Position numbers and translations under genes: made by a program. 64,000 nucleotides of DNA from Leishmania donovani (taxonomy: Eukaryota; Euglenozoa; Kinetoplastea; Trypanosomatida; Trypanosomatidae), in the NCBI RefSeq assembly GCF_000227135.1, contig NC_018233.1:203958-267957 (forward strand). Reading direction: 5' to 3'. Below the pieces are notes generated by a model. The model saw only the letters and a program-made list of their open reading frames with translations, did not search any database and was not told the DNA's origin. The number at the start of each line of letters is the position of its first letter. Within the stretch, counting starts at the first letter, position 1. This document shows positions 29,109 through 39,540 of this stretch, piece by piece.

Positions 29109-29996
29109 GGCCTCGCCCGCATCTCCTCTCCACCTCTCATCACCTTCTCTTCTGCTCTTCGGTCGCTGTCCCTCTCGCTCTCAAACGGACTCAACACGGC
29201 ACCATTCACCGCTGTTCCTTCCTTCTCTCGCCACGCCCGGCCCCATCCGGTACCTTGCGGGCTCGCTTCGCCCTTCCCGCTCTGCGTTGCCGCACGCGCT
29301 CGCCCAATCCTTCTGACTCTCTCCACACGTGCATGCGGCGCCCTCAGCATTCTTCGCAAAACGCCTTCCATTTCCACCACCACCACCACCACTGTGCGCA
29401 CACCGCGCTCGCAGGGATCGAGCGTGGGCAGAGTTGCTCACTGCACATTGACGCGTGTCGCTTGCTCCCTCTCTCTCTCCGCGCGTGCTGTGATTGGCTC
29501 ACGCGCGTCTCCTCGCCACAACCTCTCCTCTCCTACACTTCCAATTGGCACCACTACACTCAGGCGGGCAGTCTCGTTTCCTCCCTCCCGCCCTCTCTCT
29601 TTTGTGTGTGCGCGCGTGTCTGTGTTCCAACGCTACATCCGTTGTAGCCACCGCGACGGCCAACATCACTCTTGCTGCCTCGCCTTTTCTCCTTTTCCTT
29701 CTGTCGTTTCCGCGCCTGCCGGTCCCTTTCCTGCTCTCATCAGCACCCTCACCCCCCACAGAAGACAGAGAGGGGCGAGGGTGGAAGGGAGAGAGGGAGG
29801 AGGGGTCACCTCATCACCATCATCCGTATCAGACGCCGTCTTACACGTGCGTCCCTGAATGTGATAGCGGGCTTGTGTCTTCTCTGTTCGTCGGTGCTTC
29901 CCTTTTGTTTTGTGTGTTGCTCGTTTTCTGTGCGTCACACCCCGTTGGCTGCTGCTGTTGCATCTCTCTCTGTTGGATTTGCAGGTACCTCTTCCC

Positions 29997-30020
29997 CCCT
30001 CTTTCCCTCCCTCCCTCCAG
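29997..30020 (+). promoter_or_regulatory. polypyrimidine tract and trans-splice acceptor for the kinase gene
   Basis: The CTTTCCCTCCCTCCCTCCAG stretch gives an AG at 30019-30020. An alternative AG is at 29983-29984, and another at 30080-30081. With either upstream AG, a 12-codon upstream ORF (ATG 30043, TAG 30079-30081) precedes the main ATG at 30088. Confidence 0.6.
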
Positions 30021-30087
30021 CCCCGCCTGTGCTGGTGCCTGCATGTTCTCCTGTGCGCCTGTCAGTGCTTCGTTGTCTTAGCGGAGA

Positions 30088-33000
30088 ATGCAGCCGCCTC
30101 AGCTCAAACCTGCGCTAGCGGGTACGGCCGATGTGGCCCTCCCGGCTGCCTTTGCGGGGCCCAGCATGACCTACGATGGGAGCAGCGGCAAGTGCGAGAA
30201 CTTAGATTCGAATCCGCGCTCATGCGAGGAAGGGGACGAGGACGCCGGCACCTACTCGGCGGACTACCGCGTCTACCAACAGCGTCCCGACGACACGCAC
30301 AACGCGACACGGCGAAGATCTTCATCGGTAGGGCAGCTCTCCGTTGAGCAGGTGCTGACATCGGTTGCCCCGCTCTCCTCTCCTCCTCAGCATATGGCCG
30401 CGCGAACGCGTAGCAGCCACTTGCCGCATGGCAACGGCACCTCTGCGGATCGCTCTGCGTCCGTATCACTGCCGCCAGCCTATCCGGATCGATTCAGCAC
30501 CCATGCTGTGGGCGACTGCCCAGCGCATCATGGCACCGTCTCCTCATCGTGGTGCTGCGACAGCACCTGTGCGACGCGCACAGGTGAAGCGAATGGAAAG
30601 GTGCCGCCAGAAGGTAACGGCTGTAGCGAGCGCTTCTCGCCGCATCGCATCGGCTCAGCGCTGTTGAGCTCCACAGCGGAGACTGCACCCGGATACCTGT
30701 TGGCGCTGATCGGTGTTGTGACAGGGGTGCTGCTTTTCCTGCCGTGGTCGTCGAATCCGGTGCACATTGCATTGATGGTGCTGTCGTCATTGGTAGGGTG
30801 CGTGTGCGGCCTGCTCTACTGGATTTCGGAACGGCGGTGGTACCGACGGTGGCGGCATGGCTTCTACGACGCAAGCGGCGCAGCAGCGGCTTCCTGCAGC
30901 GCCGGCGGTGCCCGCGGCTGGCACGTCGAGTCTGCCGCTGTCAGCGCTGGCCCTCGGTATCACGACCACGATGCCGATGATGAGGTCAGCAGCGTCGGTA
31001 TGTGCTGCTGCGCTGGCTGCGTGAGCCACCTTATTGATCGCCAGCACTTCCGCGTTGTGCTGCCGACGGCTCAGCTGCTGCTGCTTGGCACCTTTGTGCT
31101 GGTGTCACCCCAGGTGATGGCAACGTGGACGGCTCCGATGGCGTCAACGACTGGCCGCGGCGGCGGTGCCATCCTCGCCGACCGCGGAGCAGGACATGCG
31201 GCTCGCTACGGGGCCACGCTTTATCCTGTCGAGGCGGTGTGGAAGACTTGCCTGCTGCACGCGTGGATTGGCATGAGGTTTTCCCTGCCGCTCCTGTGGA
31301 GCTTGCTGGTTGGCCTCGTGCACATGGCGGTGCTGCTGGCCCAGTACCAACACGCCGGCCCTGGCACGCTGCTCACGCTGGTGGTGTGGATGAGCGTGCC
31401 GCTGCTCTGCTTCGCTTTTGCGATGTGCATCACCAGGCCCCGACCAGCAGTCGTGGAGGAACAGCAGCATCACCAACTGCTGCGAGGCCTCGCCTCTGGT
31501 GGGGGAGCTGCTGGCTACTCAGCCAGCTACGGCGCTGGTGTGGGTGAGCCGCTGCCGCCTTTTGTGAACTTCTCCATCGGCCGGAGACGTGACGCGCTCG
31601 AGGCCACGTGTGCTTCCGTGCCATACTCCAGTCCTTCGACGGTGACAACAGCTGCTCCTGCCCCAGCCACGCAGTACAGTGCCCACCCATCTCGCCGGGT
31701 GGTCCTCCCTCCGCCACCGGTCGCGGCGTACTCGCCTGCTTCATACGCACAGATGTTCTCCGCGGAAGGCATTGACGGCAGTTACCTTGCCAGGCTGAAG
31801 GTGGGCGAGTTCGGGAGTCTCGTACGCGGCGGCAGCGGAGGAGTGGGCATAGCAGCTGCCCGGTACCCCCAAGCCAACTACGGTGGCCTTGGCACGGCAG
31901 TGCCCAGCCGTTATGAGTCCGACCAGCGACTCATTGCGCCGCAGCGGCCCGTGCGCCCACGCTACAACGCCGCCGCACGATCGCCGGCGCCGTCTGTGCA
32001 GCAGGGCGCGCCGCTGTTGGCGCCAAAGTTCTTTGACAGTGCGGGGGTGCCGCCGCGCGACGACCTCATCGGCCTCGCAACCCCACATGACATCACCCTG
32101 CCTCCGCAACACGGGCGAGCACGCGACCTGTCTGCACCCTTGTACTCCCCAAGCTCTCTTTCTCAGGCAGTGCGCGAGGCGCGCTACGAGCCTGCCCATT
32201 ACCCCATCAACAACATGGATGAGGTGACGTATCCCACGACATCAGCAGCAGCGATGCTCCCATCGTCTGGAGACGGCACCCATCCATCTCTGCCACTCCC
32301 GCAGACGTCGCGCCAGCTCGCTCCGCCCTCGCGCTTGTCTATCGTCAGCAGCAGCACCCCCTCGACAATGCTTGTGAGCAATCTCGAGCCGGCGCCTCAA
32401 CCGCGGCGGCAGCGGCGCAAGCACGTGCAGCAGGCGGCGGCTGGAGAGGTCGAGGAGGCCGGCGCGTTTCGTGACGACGCGGTCGACAGCGACGGCGCCG
32501 CGGCGGCGATAGTGCCAGCAGACTCGTCGCATCAGAAAACTCGGCAGCATCGGCGAACAGGATCGGCGACCGCCAAGGGGCAGAGAACGTGGAGCGGGGT
32601 CGCCGCCACCGCTGCAGCCGCTAAGAGCATGTCTGCAGCTGCACCCGCGGCGGATGACGATGGCTGCGCGAACGGCGTTGATGTTCCCAATGCTCCTGTC
32701 CACGGCCGCGGTGACGACGGAGAGGAGTGGGACAGCGAGCCGCCCATACCGGCCGGAACCTCGCTGGAGGACGCGTGCGCACCGTACCTTGTCCTCGACG
32801 CTGCCCTAGTCATTGTGGACGTTGGCCCGTCCCTGTGCCGGCTTCTGGGTACCACCGTCGACGCTGTCTTGTTCCGCCGACTGCCGGACGTGCTCGCGTG
32901 GCTCGATGTCGTGGAGCGGGAGACGGCGGTGATGCTGGTGAGCGCTGTCGCGCAGCCTCTGCGCACCGCAGCCGCCGCAGTGCGAGGCGAGAAGCGCGGC

Positions 33001-36000
33001 GCGGGTGCCCACTCTACCAGGGAAGAGAAGGCGAAGAAGGGGAAGGGCATGAAGAGGCGTCACAGCGGCGCCCAGGACGGCATGCGAGATAACCATCACG
33101 ACACGAACGAGAACCGCAACGCGTCATCGGGGGCGGCGAAGCAGCTCCAGAAGCCGTCGGAGATGGAGGTGCGCGACAACGTTGCCGAGGGGGCGCCTGT
33201 GCGGCGGATCACGCTGCGGGGACACTGCCCCTACTACGCAAAGGCCAGCGGCAGCACGAGGGAGATCAGCGCGGGCCGATGCAGCCGACGGCCGCCGTTT
33301 GCACTTTGCTTCGACGTCTGGGCGGAGCGTCTCGCCGCGCCAGCACCCAGCACTGCCGGCTCTTGGCGGAGGCACAGGTCCTCGGCGGTGGGTGGCGGCC
33401 GGCCGCTGCCGACGCCCTTCGTGATCATCCTTCGGCGCCCTTTATTGCATGGCTTGTGCGATGCGCTGCCGCTGCCTGTTGCACTGGTGCACCCCCGAAC
33501 GGGAGAGGTGCTGTGCTGGAATCGCTACGCTGCGCGGCTGACGGGGTGCACCGCTTATGACATGCTGGGGACGCCCGCGTACGGCAGCTTCGTGTACGAG
33601 GGATTGCCCGGTGCTGCCACGACGGCGGCAAGCCAGGGAGGCTTCTCCAGCACTGGCCGCCATCTCCCGCCGCCGCCGCCATCGCCGAGTGTGGAGTTTG
33701 CGTCCTCCACGCATCGGCGACAGCAATCATCTAATACGGCTGCGCTGTCCGCGGCGACAGCGGCCGGCACCGTGCCCGATGGCGAGGTCGCCTCGAACGG
33801 CTTTGCGCCTCCGCCTGTCAAGTCAACGTCGCCCACTACCGCGGCGCTGCTGCTCTCCTCACAACAGACAACGTCGACAGCCTTTTCTCCTCTCCAAAAC
33901 GCTCGGCTGCAGCGGCAGCACGGCGGCGCCGGTAGCCCAACCTTCGTAGACCAGGCATCACCGCCGCCGCACGCGGCTGGCCTCTATGGCACTTTCACCG
34001 TTGTGGCCTCGCAGCAGCATCGCGACACTCCGCTTCCTGGCTTCTTTTACGTGCCCTGCACACGTGCTGCGGCTGCGGTGGCAGGCGTACCGCTCTCCGC
34101 TGTTGGCCACAGCGGGGAGCTTGCAATGACGACCGCCATTGGTGGTGGCGGCGCTCGACCAAGCAGCTCCTCGAGCACTGGCGGCGGGCCGCACCAGATC
34201 TCGTCTTTGCAGCTGCCTTGGTCGCTGGCCGGCCGTGGCGGTACTGTGGCAGCGGCTGCCGGGCACGCAGATCGAGTGCCCTCGCAGTTGACCGCCGCCT
34301 CACAGTCTCCTCTTTCCTTCGGAGTCGGTGGCGGTGGTGGCGACAACAAGAACAGCACCAGCGGCGTAGCAGTGGGTGCGCGCTGTCCTCGCCCACCACC
34401 GCCACCGCCCCTCGCGGCAGGACTTGATCGTGGCACCGACCCCTACGACGAGGCCGGAGTCGCCACCGCCTTTGAGACAGACGGAAGCAAGGAGGCGCAG
34501 GGAGACGGCGACGAGGACGTGATGGCGGCACCGTACTGCTCTTCACCTGTCATGGTGCATGGACTGCTGTTTCGCGCCACCTTGCGACCACTGCGCGGCG
34601 TTCTGTGCAGCGAGGAGGGTGGCGTAGTCGAGAACCAGCTCGGCGGTCCGCTGCGGACGAGCGCGAGCGCCGTGGAGGGCGAGCACGCCGGCGGCCGTGG
34701 CGCGGAAGGAAACCCCTTCTTCAATCAGCCGCCGCGTGCGGCGCACGAAGAGGACAGTGCGGCGGTGGAAGGAAAGGACGCAGAGGAAGGGCAAGCGCTC
34801 GCTCGGGATAAGAACATGCAGGCCCATGGCGACGACAAGAGCGGCAGCGACGACAGCGTTGAAGCATTGCTGTCGGAGCGGCAGCCGCATCACCGACACC
34901 ACCGTCTACACCGCACTGCTGCAGGTGCACGCATGCGGAACAGCGAGTGTGAGGAAGACAGCGGCGCCGAGGACCAGTCGGACATGGACGACGACGATGA
35001 CGACGACACTCCCTTCGACGAGGACGACCTCCCGAAGGCAATGGCTGGGACGATGAACGGCGGACTGACGCTTGCGGCGACGCTAGAGCAGCTCTTCGCG
35101 ACCAAGGCGATGGCGTGCAACTTCGGGTTGGACAAGGAGCCCGCAGCATGTCCACGCCGCAGTGCGGCATCGACCGTGACAACGACGGCGACCGCGGCCT
35201 CTGGAGCGCTGCTGAGCTCCGAGCTGCTGCCTCAGTACAGCCTCCGTGAGGCACTTCAGCAGCTTGCCGCAAGTGAGTCACCTCTCTTGCTCACATTTTC
35301 CGAGCCTCCCCTCTATGCCACCACGTGTGCAAGCGCCGAGGCGTTGCTGCAGGAGCGACGACTAAGCCACCACCGCGTAAGCAGCCCTTCCCCGGACGAG
35401 CACGGCTACTCGGGCGTGCTCACACACGCGAATAATGGTGGCGTTGCTGCGGCGGCCAGTGGCGGTGACTGCACCAGCGTGCCGGAGAGCTACCTCGGGA
35501 CCCCGCAGGCGCCTTTTCTTCGCCGGCAGCGCCCGCAGGTGCCGGCGTTGTGGGGTGACGGCTCATCCAGCCTCCAGTTCGTGGCGGCCGTGAAGGAGGC
35601 GGTGGATTCGTACCGGGAAAGCATCGAAGAAGATTCGAGCGGCTACACGGACCTCCTCGGCCTCCTCTCACTCAGCGGTGCCAACGGCGGTTGCTGCCCC
35701 AGCAGCGGCTATGCGGCGCGTAACTCGTCGTCCTCTCTGACGCCCACCTCCTTCGGCGGCGCTCCGGATGCCGCCGTGACGACTGCCATCACCGCCGACG
35801 CAGTGCGGCAGCTACGCCTCCTCAAGTCCCTATCTGATCAGCTGCTGCAGGCGACGGCCGCGTACAACCGCACGCGCCAGTCGATGAGCTCCACCACGTG
35901 CGGACTCAGCGGCGGCTGCGGCTGCGGCGGCGTTGCCGCGCGCGTGTCCCCTTCATCTTCCTCCCCGTCGCTCTCACTGGGCCTCTTTGCAGCCCCTTCC

Positions 36001-39000
36001 GTGCCAGACGCCGACGCTGCACACGAACGCCACCTTCACGCGCGTCGCCACGGCTCCGCCACAACGCCTTCGCCGCACAAGGACCCCCCCGCCGGCGGGC
36101 CGCTTGGATTCTCTGCGCACCAGTCCCCGTTCCAGCCACCGCCGCCGCCTCCACATCTCGCTTTCACCAGCGAGGAAGCGAGGGGCGCGCATCGGCGCCT
36201 ACAAGGCGGCGGCCCACACCGGCGTCAGCCAGGCGAGCCAGCAGCGAGTGCGAGCACAGGCGGCAGCGGGGCACATACGGGCATCTACCGTGACCCCAAC
36301 AGCACGCCGTTCTCCGTTGCATCGGAGGATGTCACCGGTGTGGCCCCCAGCGCCGTCGGCGACAGCAGAAACTGGGCACTGAAGGAACCACCGCCGCCGC
36401 CACATCACGGCGCCACACGCACCAGCGGCAGCGGTGGGAGGAGAGACATACAGGATGGCGGCGCGTCTCCCGTAAAATCGCGGCCACGCCATGCAGCGAA
36501 GTCGTCCACGGCAAGCGCGCCGCTTAAGGTGAGCAGGGGCAGGCATACTGGTGCTCGTCACGGCCGCCGAGGCGGCGCCGGCGCCGGCGCCTCTACCCCG
36601 GCCCCCAGCCCGCCACTCGTGCCATTGGACGCGGCGGTGGACGTAGCGAAGGAGTCGCGCAGCTCTGGGTACATGGGGGAGATCAGCGGCAGCACCCCGT
36701 CTTCTGCCTCGCCTTGTGGTGTCGGAGGGTCGGGTCGCACCGCTGCCGCCGCCCCTGCCGCGACGTCTTCCTTGAACGCCAGCACATTATTAGTGGCGGC
36801 GGGGTCTGTACCGGCGATGTCTACCCCTCGCCCGCACGCCACAGGTGCCAGCGCCTCTGCCCTCGATGTGGCAACGCCGCAGACGGAGTTACACTCCTCT
36901 CCGCGACCCTGCGACACTGTTGTGGCCTCCGGCGAAGGCGAGGCGAGCGGTCGCGGTGGCGGAGCGGGCGAAGACACCGCCGCTGCGGGAGGCGTTACCA
37001 GCCGCTTGACGACCTCGCCGCGATACCAGGGTAGCCTCTTGCTGAGTCCGTCCTTGGCCGCAGCAGAGATGGGCGAGCTGGAGGCCAGCTACGGCACCGA
37101 GTCGCGCCAACAGCGGCCGCAGCATCGTAGCAGTCCCAATATCATTTCTGGTGCAGGCAGTGGCAGTGGTGCAACCCCAGTCAAGCGAGATGCGTCGCCG
37201 CGGCGTCGCTCCAGCGCTGTGTACAGGCGGGAGAGCTCGCTCGACGTACTGCCAAGCGCGCCGCTTGGCAGCGGCAGCTTCCGTGGCAACGGCGGACTCG
37301 TGCCAACGAGCAGCAGCGCGTCACCGTCGGCGGGTGCGGGCGCGGGAGGCCAGGGGACAGGCTCGCCATCGCCGCATCCGGCCCGGACTGGCAGCGGTAG
37401 CCTCAACGCCAACGCTAACGCCGCCGCGGCTGCCACTGCCGCGGTGCGGTCGACACCGCGGCGGCCCGGCGAGGGCGCCGTCTGGGCAGTCCTTGTTTCG
37501 CGCGATGAGGCGACGATTCCGTCGTGCTGCATCAGCGTCAATCTCGGGGACGAATTTCGGCTCGGCCGCAGCAGCAAGTGCACGGCTGTCGTGTCGGACA
37601 GCTTTGTGAGCAGCACGCAGTTCTCCATTGTGCGAACCGTGTCAGCGTCGACAACGGCGCAGGACTCGCAGTCTCCCGGCAGCGGCCGCAGCGAGCGAGG
37701 TGCGCGTCGAAACAAGGCCTTCACGGTCACTCTATACGACCGCAGCGCCAACGGCACGTACGTCAACGTGAAGAAGCTTGGCAAGGACAAGAGCTGTGTG
37801 CTGCGCGACAGGGCTCTCATCACGTTCCGCCTCAGCACCTCGCAGTTCTTCTTGGGTTTCGTCTTTATGCTGACTGACGAGCGTGGCGTGCCGCTGGACG
37901 ACCGCACTGGCATGGGGGGTGGCAGTGGGCTGCGCAGTTTGCTGGACGCACGGCTCTCACCGCAACCGCAGACAGGGCGGCGAACTAACGCCTCGTCGAC
38001 CGGCGGTGGCGGCAAAGAGAGCAGCAGCAGCCAGAACACGGTCATGGCCTCACCCAACGCCCTCTCCACTAGCGCTGCCCGCCGCAACACCCCGCGCGCG
38101 CTCTCCACCCCGGACAATTCGAGCTTCGCGAGCGGCACCCCGAACGGCTCGCGGCGCGCCGGCGGCGGGGCCCCGCGCAGCAGCCGCCACGCTCATCGCG
38201 AGACCATCGAGTGGAAGATCGGCGAGGAAATGCTCGGCAAGGGCGGCAATGCAGAGGTGTACCTTGGCATCAACCTGACCAACGGCCAGCTGATCGCGGT
38301 GAAGCGGGTGCGGCTGCCGACGTTTGCACACGGCAGCGACGCCGAGCAGGACCCGGAGGCAAAGGCGATCCTGCAGCAGTACCGCTCTCTACAGGAGGAG
38401 ATCAGCGTCTTGTCCAAGGCGACGCACCCGAACATTGTGCAGTACTACGGCTCCTCGCAAAACAGTACGTACTTCAACATTCTGCTGGAGTTCGTGCCAG
38501 GCGGATCGCTGCGGCACCTGCTCGACAACTTCGGTGCCCTCAGCCCTGGGGTCATCCTGTCCTACGTGCATCAGGCTCTCGAGGGGCTGGCGTATCTGCA
38601 CCGGCACAACATCGTCCACAGCGACTTCAAGGCAGCGAACATCCTCATCACAGAGAAGGGTAAGGTGAAGCTGACCGACTTCGGCACCGCGCGGCTGCTG
38701 ACCCGACCGCATGCAACAGCCGCCCGCGGCGGTGGGGAGGCGCAAAGCGTGACCTCGCGCACCACCCCTGGGCAGCGCAAGGACGACCCTGTCTCTGTTG
38801 GCGCCGGAGGCACGCTGCACATCGCCGGCACCCTGCGCTGGATGGATCCGGCCCTCTTCCACAACCCCCACTCGAGCGGCGCCGCCGACGTCACGGCTGC
38901 CGCCACGGCGAAGGACTCGTCCGACAAGCTCGGCGGCCCTACGAAGGCAGGTGATATTTGGTCCGTCGGCTGCACGATGATTGAAATGATGTCAGGCGAG

Positions 39001-39540
39001 GCGCCATGGTTCGAGTACGACTTTGAGAGCGAGGAGCAGATCGTGAACTTGCTCACCTACACAGCGGAGCCGCCGGAGATACCCGAGTGCCCGGAGTGTC
39101 CAGACTTGGTGACCATCGCGCAGACGTGTCTCAAGATGGACCCAGCACGGCGCCCCACATGCGAGGAGCTGCTTCGCATTGTTGAGGAGGCGACGGCACG
39201 GCTGCAGGCGCAGTCGACGAGTCCGTCAGTGAGCCCGTCGCGCGAGGTGTCGCAGCAGCACCCTGCAGTCCCGGGCTCTGTGTCCGGCGCCGGCACGGGT
39301 TTGCGGTCCAGCAGCACTCTGTTGTGTCCTCAAATGGAACCTGGCACGAATAGTGCATTCGCGTCTCTCACGGCCAACCCGGCGGCGGCCGCCTACGGCC
39401 CAGGGACAGACGACCGCCGTCGGGCAGAGCGTGTCGGTCGCCCGAGCGACTCCACGCCGATGTCATTTGCCGTTGGCGGCGATGGAGGCAGCTCCGCTCC
39501 GCTGTCTGCCCGCGACGCCGCCTTGCCCACGGTGCTCTAG
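30088..39540 (+). CDS. multi-pass membrane PAS-FHA STE11-like protein kinase, 3150 aa
   Basis: Domains in order: low-complexity N-terminus; five to six hydrophobic segments at residues about 203-221, 225-246, 323-342, 396-425 and 427-448; a PAS-like region at about 895-1010 (YLVLDAALVIVDVGPSLCRL); a second PAS-like region at about 1112-1180 (ALPLPVALVHPRTGEVLCWN); a very long disordered middle; an FHA domain at about 2476-2600 (RLGRSSKC with Arg2494, and NGTYVN at 2555-2560); and a kinase domain at about 2708-3036. Kinase motifs: glycine loop GKGGNAEVY (2717-2725), Lys2739 in IAVKRV, catalytic HSDFKAAN (Asp2846, Lys2848), and DFG at 2864-2866. IVQYYGSSQNSTYFNILLE and GAGDIWSVGC-type motifs place it near STE11/MAPKKK kinases. 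HRD is changed to HSD and the APE position reads DPA. It probably senses a signal at a membrane and relays it by phosphorylation, with FHA binding phosphothreonine. The stimulus and targets are unknown. Confidence 0.92.
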   Translation: MQPPQLKPALAGTADVALPAAFAGPSMTYDGSSGKCENLDSNPRSCEEGDEDAGTYSADYRVYQQRPDDTHNATRRRSSSVGQLSVEQVLTSVAPLSSPPQHMAARTRSSHLPHGNGTSADRSASVSLPPAYPDRFSTHAVGDCPAHHGTVSSSWCCDSTCATRTGEANGKVPPEGNGCSERFSPHRIGSALLSSTAETAPGYLLALIGVVTGVLLFLPWSSNPVHIALMVLSSLVGCVCGLLYWISERRWYRRWRHGFYDASGAAAASCSAGGARGWHVESAAVSAGPRYHDHDADDEVSSVGMCCCAGCVSHLIDRQHFRVVLPTAQLLLLGTFVLVSPQVMATWTAPMASTTGRGGGAILADRGAGHAARYGATLYPVEAVWKTCLLHAWIGMRFSLPLLWSLLVGLVHMAVLLAQYQHAGPGTLLTLVVWMSVPLLCFAFAMCITRPRPAVVEEQQHHQLLRGLASGGGAAGYSASYGAGVGEPLPPFVNFSIGRRRDALEATCASVPYSSPSTVTTAAPAPATQYSAHPSRRVVLPPPPVAAYSPASYAQMFSAEGIDGSYLARLKVGEFGSLVRGGSGGVGIAAARYPQANYGGLGTAVPSRYESDQRLIAPQRPVRPRYNAAARSPAPSVQQGAPLLAPKFFDSAGVPPRDDLIGLATPHDITLPPQHGRARDLSAPLYSPSSLSQAVREARYEPAHYPINNMDEVTYPTTSAAAMLPSSGDGTHPSLPLPQTSRQLAPPSRLSIVSSSTPSTMLVSNLEPAPQPRRQRRKHVQQAAAGEVEEAGAFRDDAVDSDGAAAAIVPADSSHQKTRQHRRTGSATAKGQRTWSGVAATAAAAKSMSAAAPAADDDGCANGVDVPNAPVHGRGDDGEEWDSEPPIPAGTSLEDACAPYLVLDAALVIVDVGPSLCRLLGTTVDAVLFRRLPDVLAWLDVVERETAVMLVSAVAQPLRTAAAAVRGEKRGAGAHSTREEKAKKGKGMKRRHSGAQDGMRDNHHDTNENRNASSGAAKQLQKPSEMEVRDNVAEGAPVRRITLRGHCPYYAKASGSTREISAGRCSRRPPFALCFDVWAERLAAPAPSTAGSWRRHRSSAVGGGRPLPTPFVIILRRPLLHGLCDALPLPVALVHPRTGEVLCWNRYAARLTGCTAYDMLGTPAYGSFVYEGLPGAATTAASQGGFSSTGRHLPPPPPSPSVEFASSTHRRQQSSNTAALSAATAAGTVPDGEVASNGFAPPPVKSTSPTTAALLLSSQQTTSTAFSPLQNARLQRQHGGAGSPTFVDQASPPPHAAGLYGTFTVVASQQHRDTPLPGFFYVPCTRAAAAVAGVPLSAVGHSGELAMTTAIGGGGARPSSSSSTGGGPHQISSLQLPWSLAGRGGTVAAAAGHADRVPSQLTAASQSPLSFGVGGGGGDNKNSTSGVAVGARCPRPPPPPPLAAGLDRGTDPYDEAGVATAFETDGSKEAQGDGDEDVMAAPYCSSPVMVHGLLFRATLRPLRGVLCSEEGGVVENQLGGPLRTSASAVEGEHAGGRGAEGNPFFNQPPRAAHEEDSAAVEGKDAEEGQALARDKNMQAHGDDKSGSDDSVEALLSERQPHHRHHRLHRTAAGARMRNSECEEDSGAEDQSDMDDDDDDDTPFDEDDLPKAMAGTMNGGLTLAATLEQLFATKAMACNFGLDKEPAACPRRSAASTVTTTATAASGALLSSELLPQYSLREALQQLAASESPLLLTFSEPPLYATTCASAEALLQERRLSHHRVSSPSPDEHGYSGVLTHANNGGVAAAASGGDCTSVPESYLGTPQAPFLRRQRPQVPALWGDGSSSLQFVAAVKEAVDSYRESIEEDSSGYTDLLGLLSLSGANGGCCPSSGYAARNSSSSLTPTSFGGAPDAAVTTAITADAVRQLRLLKSLSDQLLQATAAYNRTRQSMSSTTCGLSGGCGCGGVAARVSPSSSSPSLSLGLFAAPSVPDADAAHERHLHARRHGSATTPSPHKDPPAGGPLGFSAHQSPFQPPPPPPHLAFTSEEARGAHRRLQGGGPHRRQPGEPAASASTGGSGAHTGIYRDPNSTPFSVASEDVTGVAPSAVGDSRNWALKEPPPPPHHGATRTSGSGGRRDIQDGGASPVKSRPRHAAKSSTASAPLKVSRGRHTGARHGRRGGAGAGASTPAPSPPLVPLDAAVDVAKESRSSGYMGEISGSTPSSASPCGVGGSGRTAAAAPAATSSLNASTLLVAAGSVPAMSTPRPHATGASASALDVATPQTELHSSPRPCDTVVASGEGEASGRGGGAGEDTAAAGGVTSRLTTSPRYQGSLLLSPSLAAAEMGELEASYGTESRQQRPQHRSSPNIISGAGSGSGATPVKRDASPRRRSSAVYRRESSLDVLPSAPLGSGSFRGNGGLVPTSSSASPSAGAGAGGQGTGSPSPHPARTGSGSLNANANAAAAATAAVRSTPRRPGEGAVWAVLVSRDEATIPSCCISVNLGDEFRLGRSSKCTAVVSDSFVSSTQFSIVRTVSASTTAQDSQSPGSGRSERGARRNKAFTVTLYDRSANGTYVNVKKLGKDKSCVLRDRALITFRLSTSQFFLGFVFMLTDERGVPLDDRTGMGGGSGLRSLLDARLSPQPQTGRRTNASSTGGGGKESSSSQNTVMASPNALSTSAARRNTPRALSTPDNSSFASGTPNGSRRAGGGAPRSSRHAHRETIEWKIGEEMLGKGGNAEVYLGINLTNGQLIAVKRVRLPTFAHGSDAEQDPEAKAILQQYRSLQEEISVLSKATHPNIVQYYGSSQNSTYFNILLEFVPGGSLRHLLDNFGALSPGVILSYVHQALEGLAYLHRHNIVHSDFKAANILITEKGKVKLTDFGTARLLTRPHATAARGGGEAQSVTSRTTPGQRKDDPVSVGAGGTLHIAGTLRWMDPALFHNPHSSGAADVTAAATAKDSSDKLGGPTKAGDIWSVGCTMIEMMSGEAPWFEYDFESEEQIVNLLTYTAEPPEIPECPECPDLVTIAQTCLKMDPARRPTCEELLRIVEEATARLQAQSTSPSVSPSREVSQQHPAVPGSVSGAGTGLRSSSTLLCPQMEPGTNSAFASLTANPAAAAYGPGTDDRRRAERVGRPSDSTPMSFAVGGDGGSSAPLSARDAALPTVL

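Larger units (their letters stand above)
28748..30087. other. intergenic region: 5' flank of the kinase gene
   Basis: The sequence is mostly pyrimidine-rich (29100-30020), with several candidate acceptors, a perfect hairpin at 29088-29108 and a CCA/CAC run near 29374-29392. No gene is supported. Confidence 0.7.

Noticed and set aside
29061..29858. 265-codon + strand frame in the kinase 5' flank
   Set aside because: It is a translation of pyrimidine-rich DNA (Ser/Pro/Leu runs) crossing several splice signals; no conserved motif.
37089..38138. 349-codon minus-strand frame opposite the kinase FHA/kinase region
   Set aside because: The sense strand encodes clear FHA and kinase motifs; the antisense frame has no family motif.
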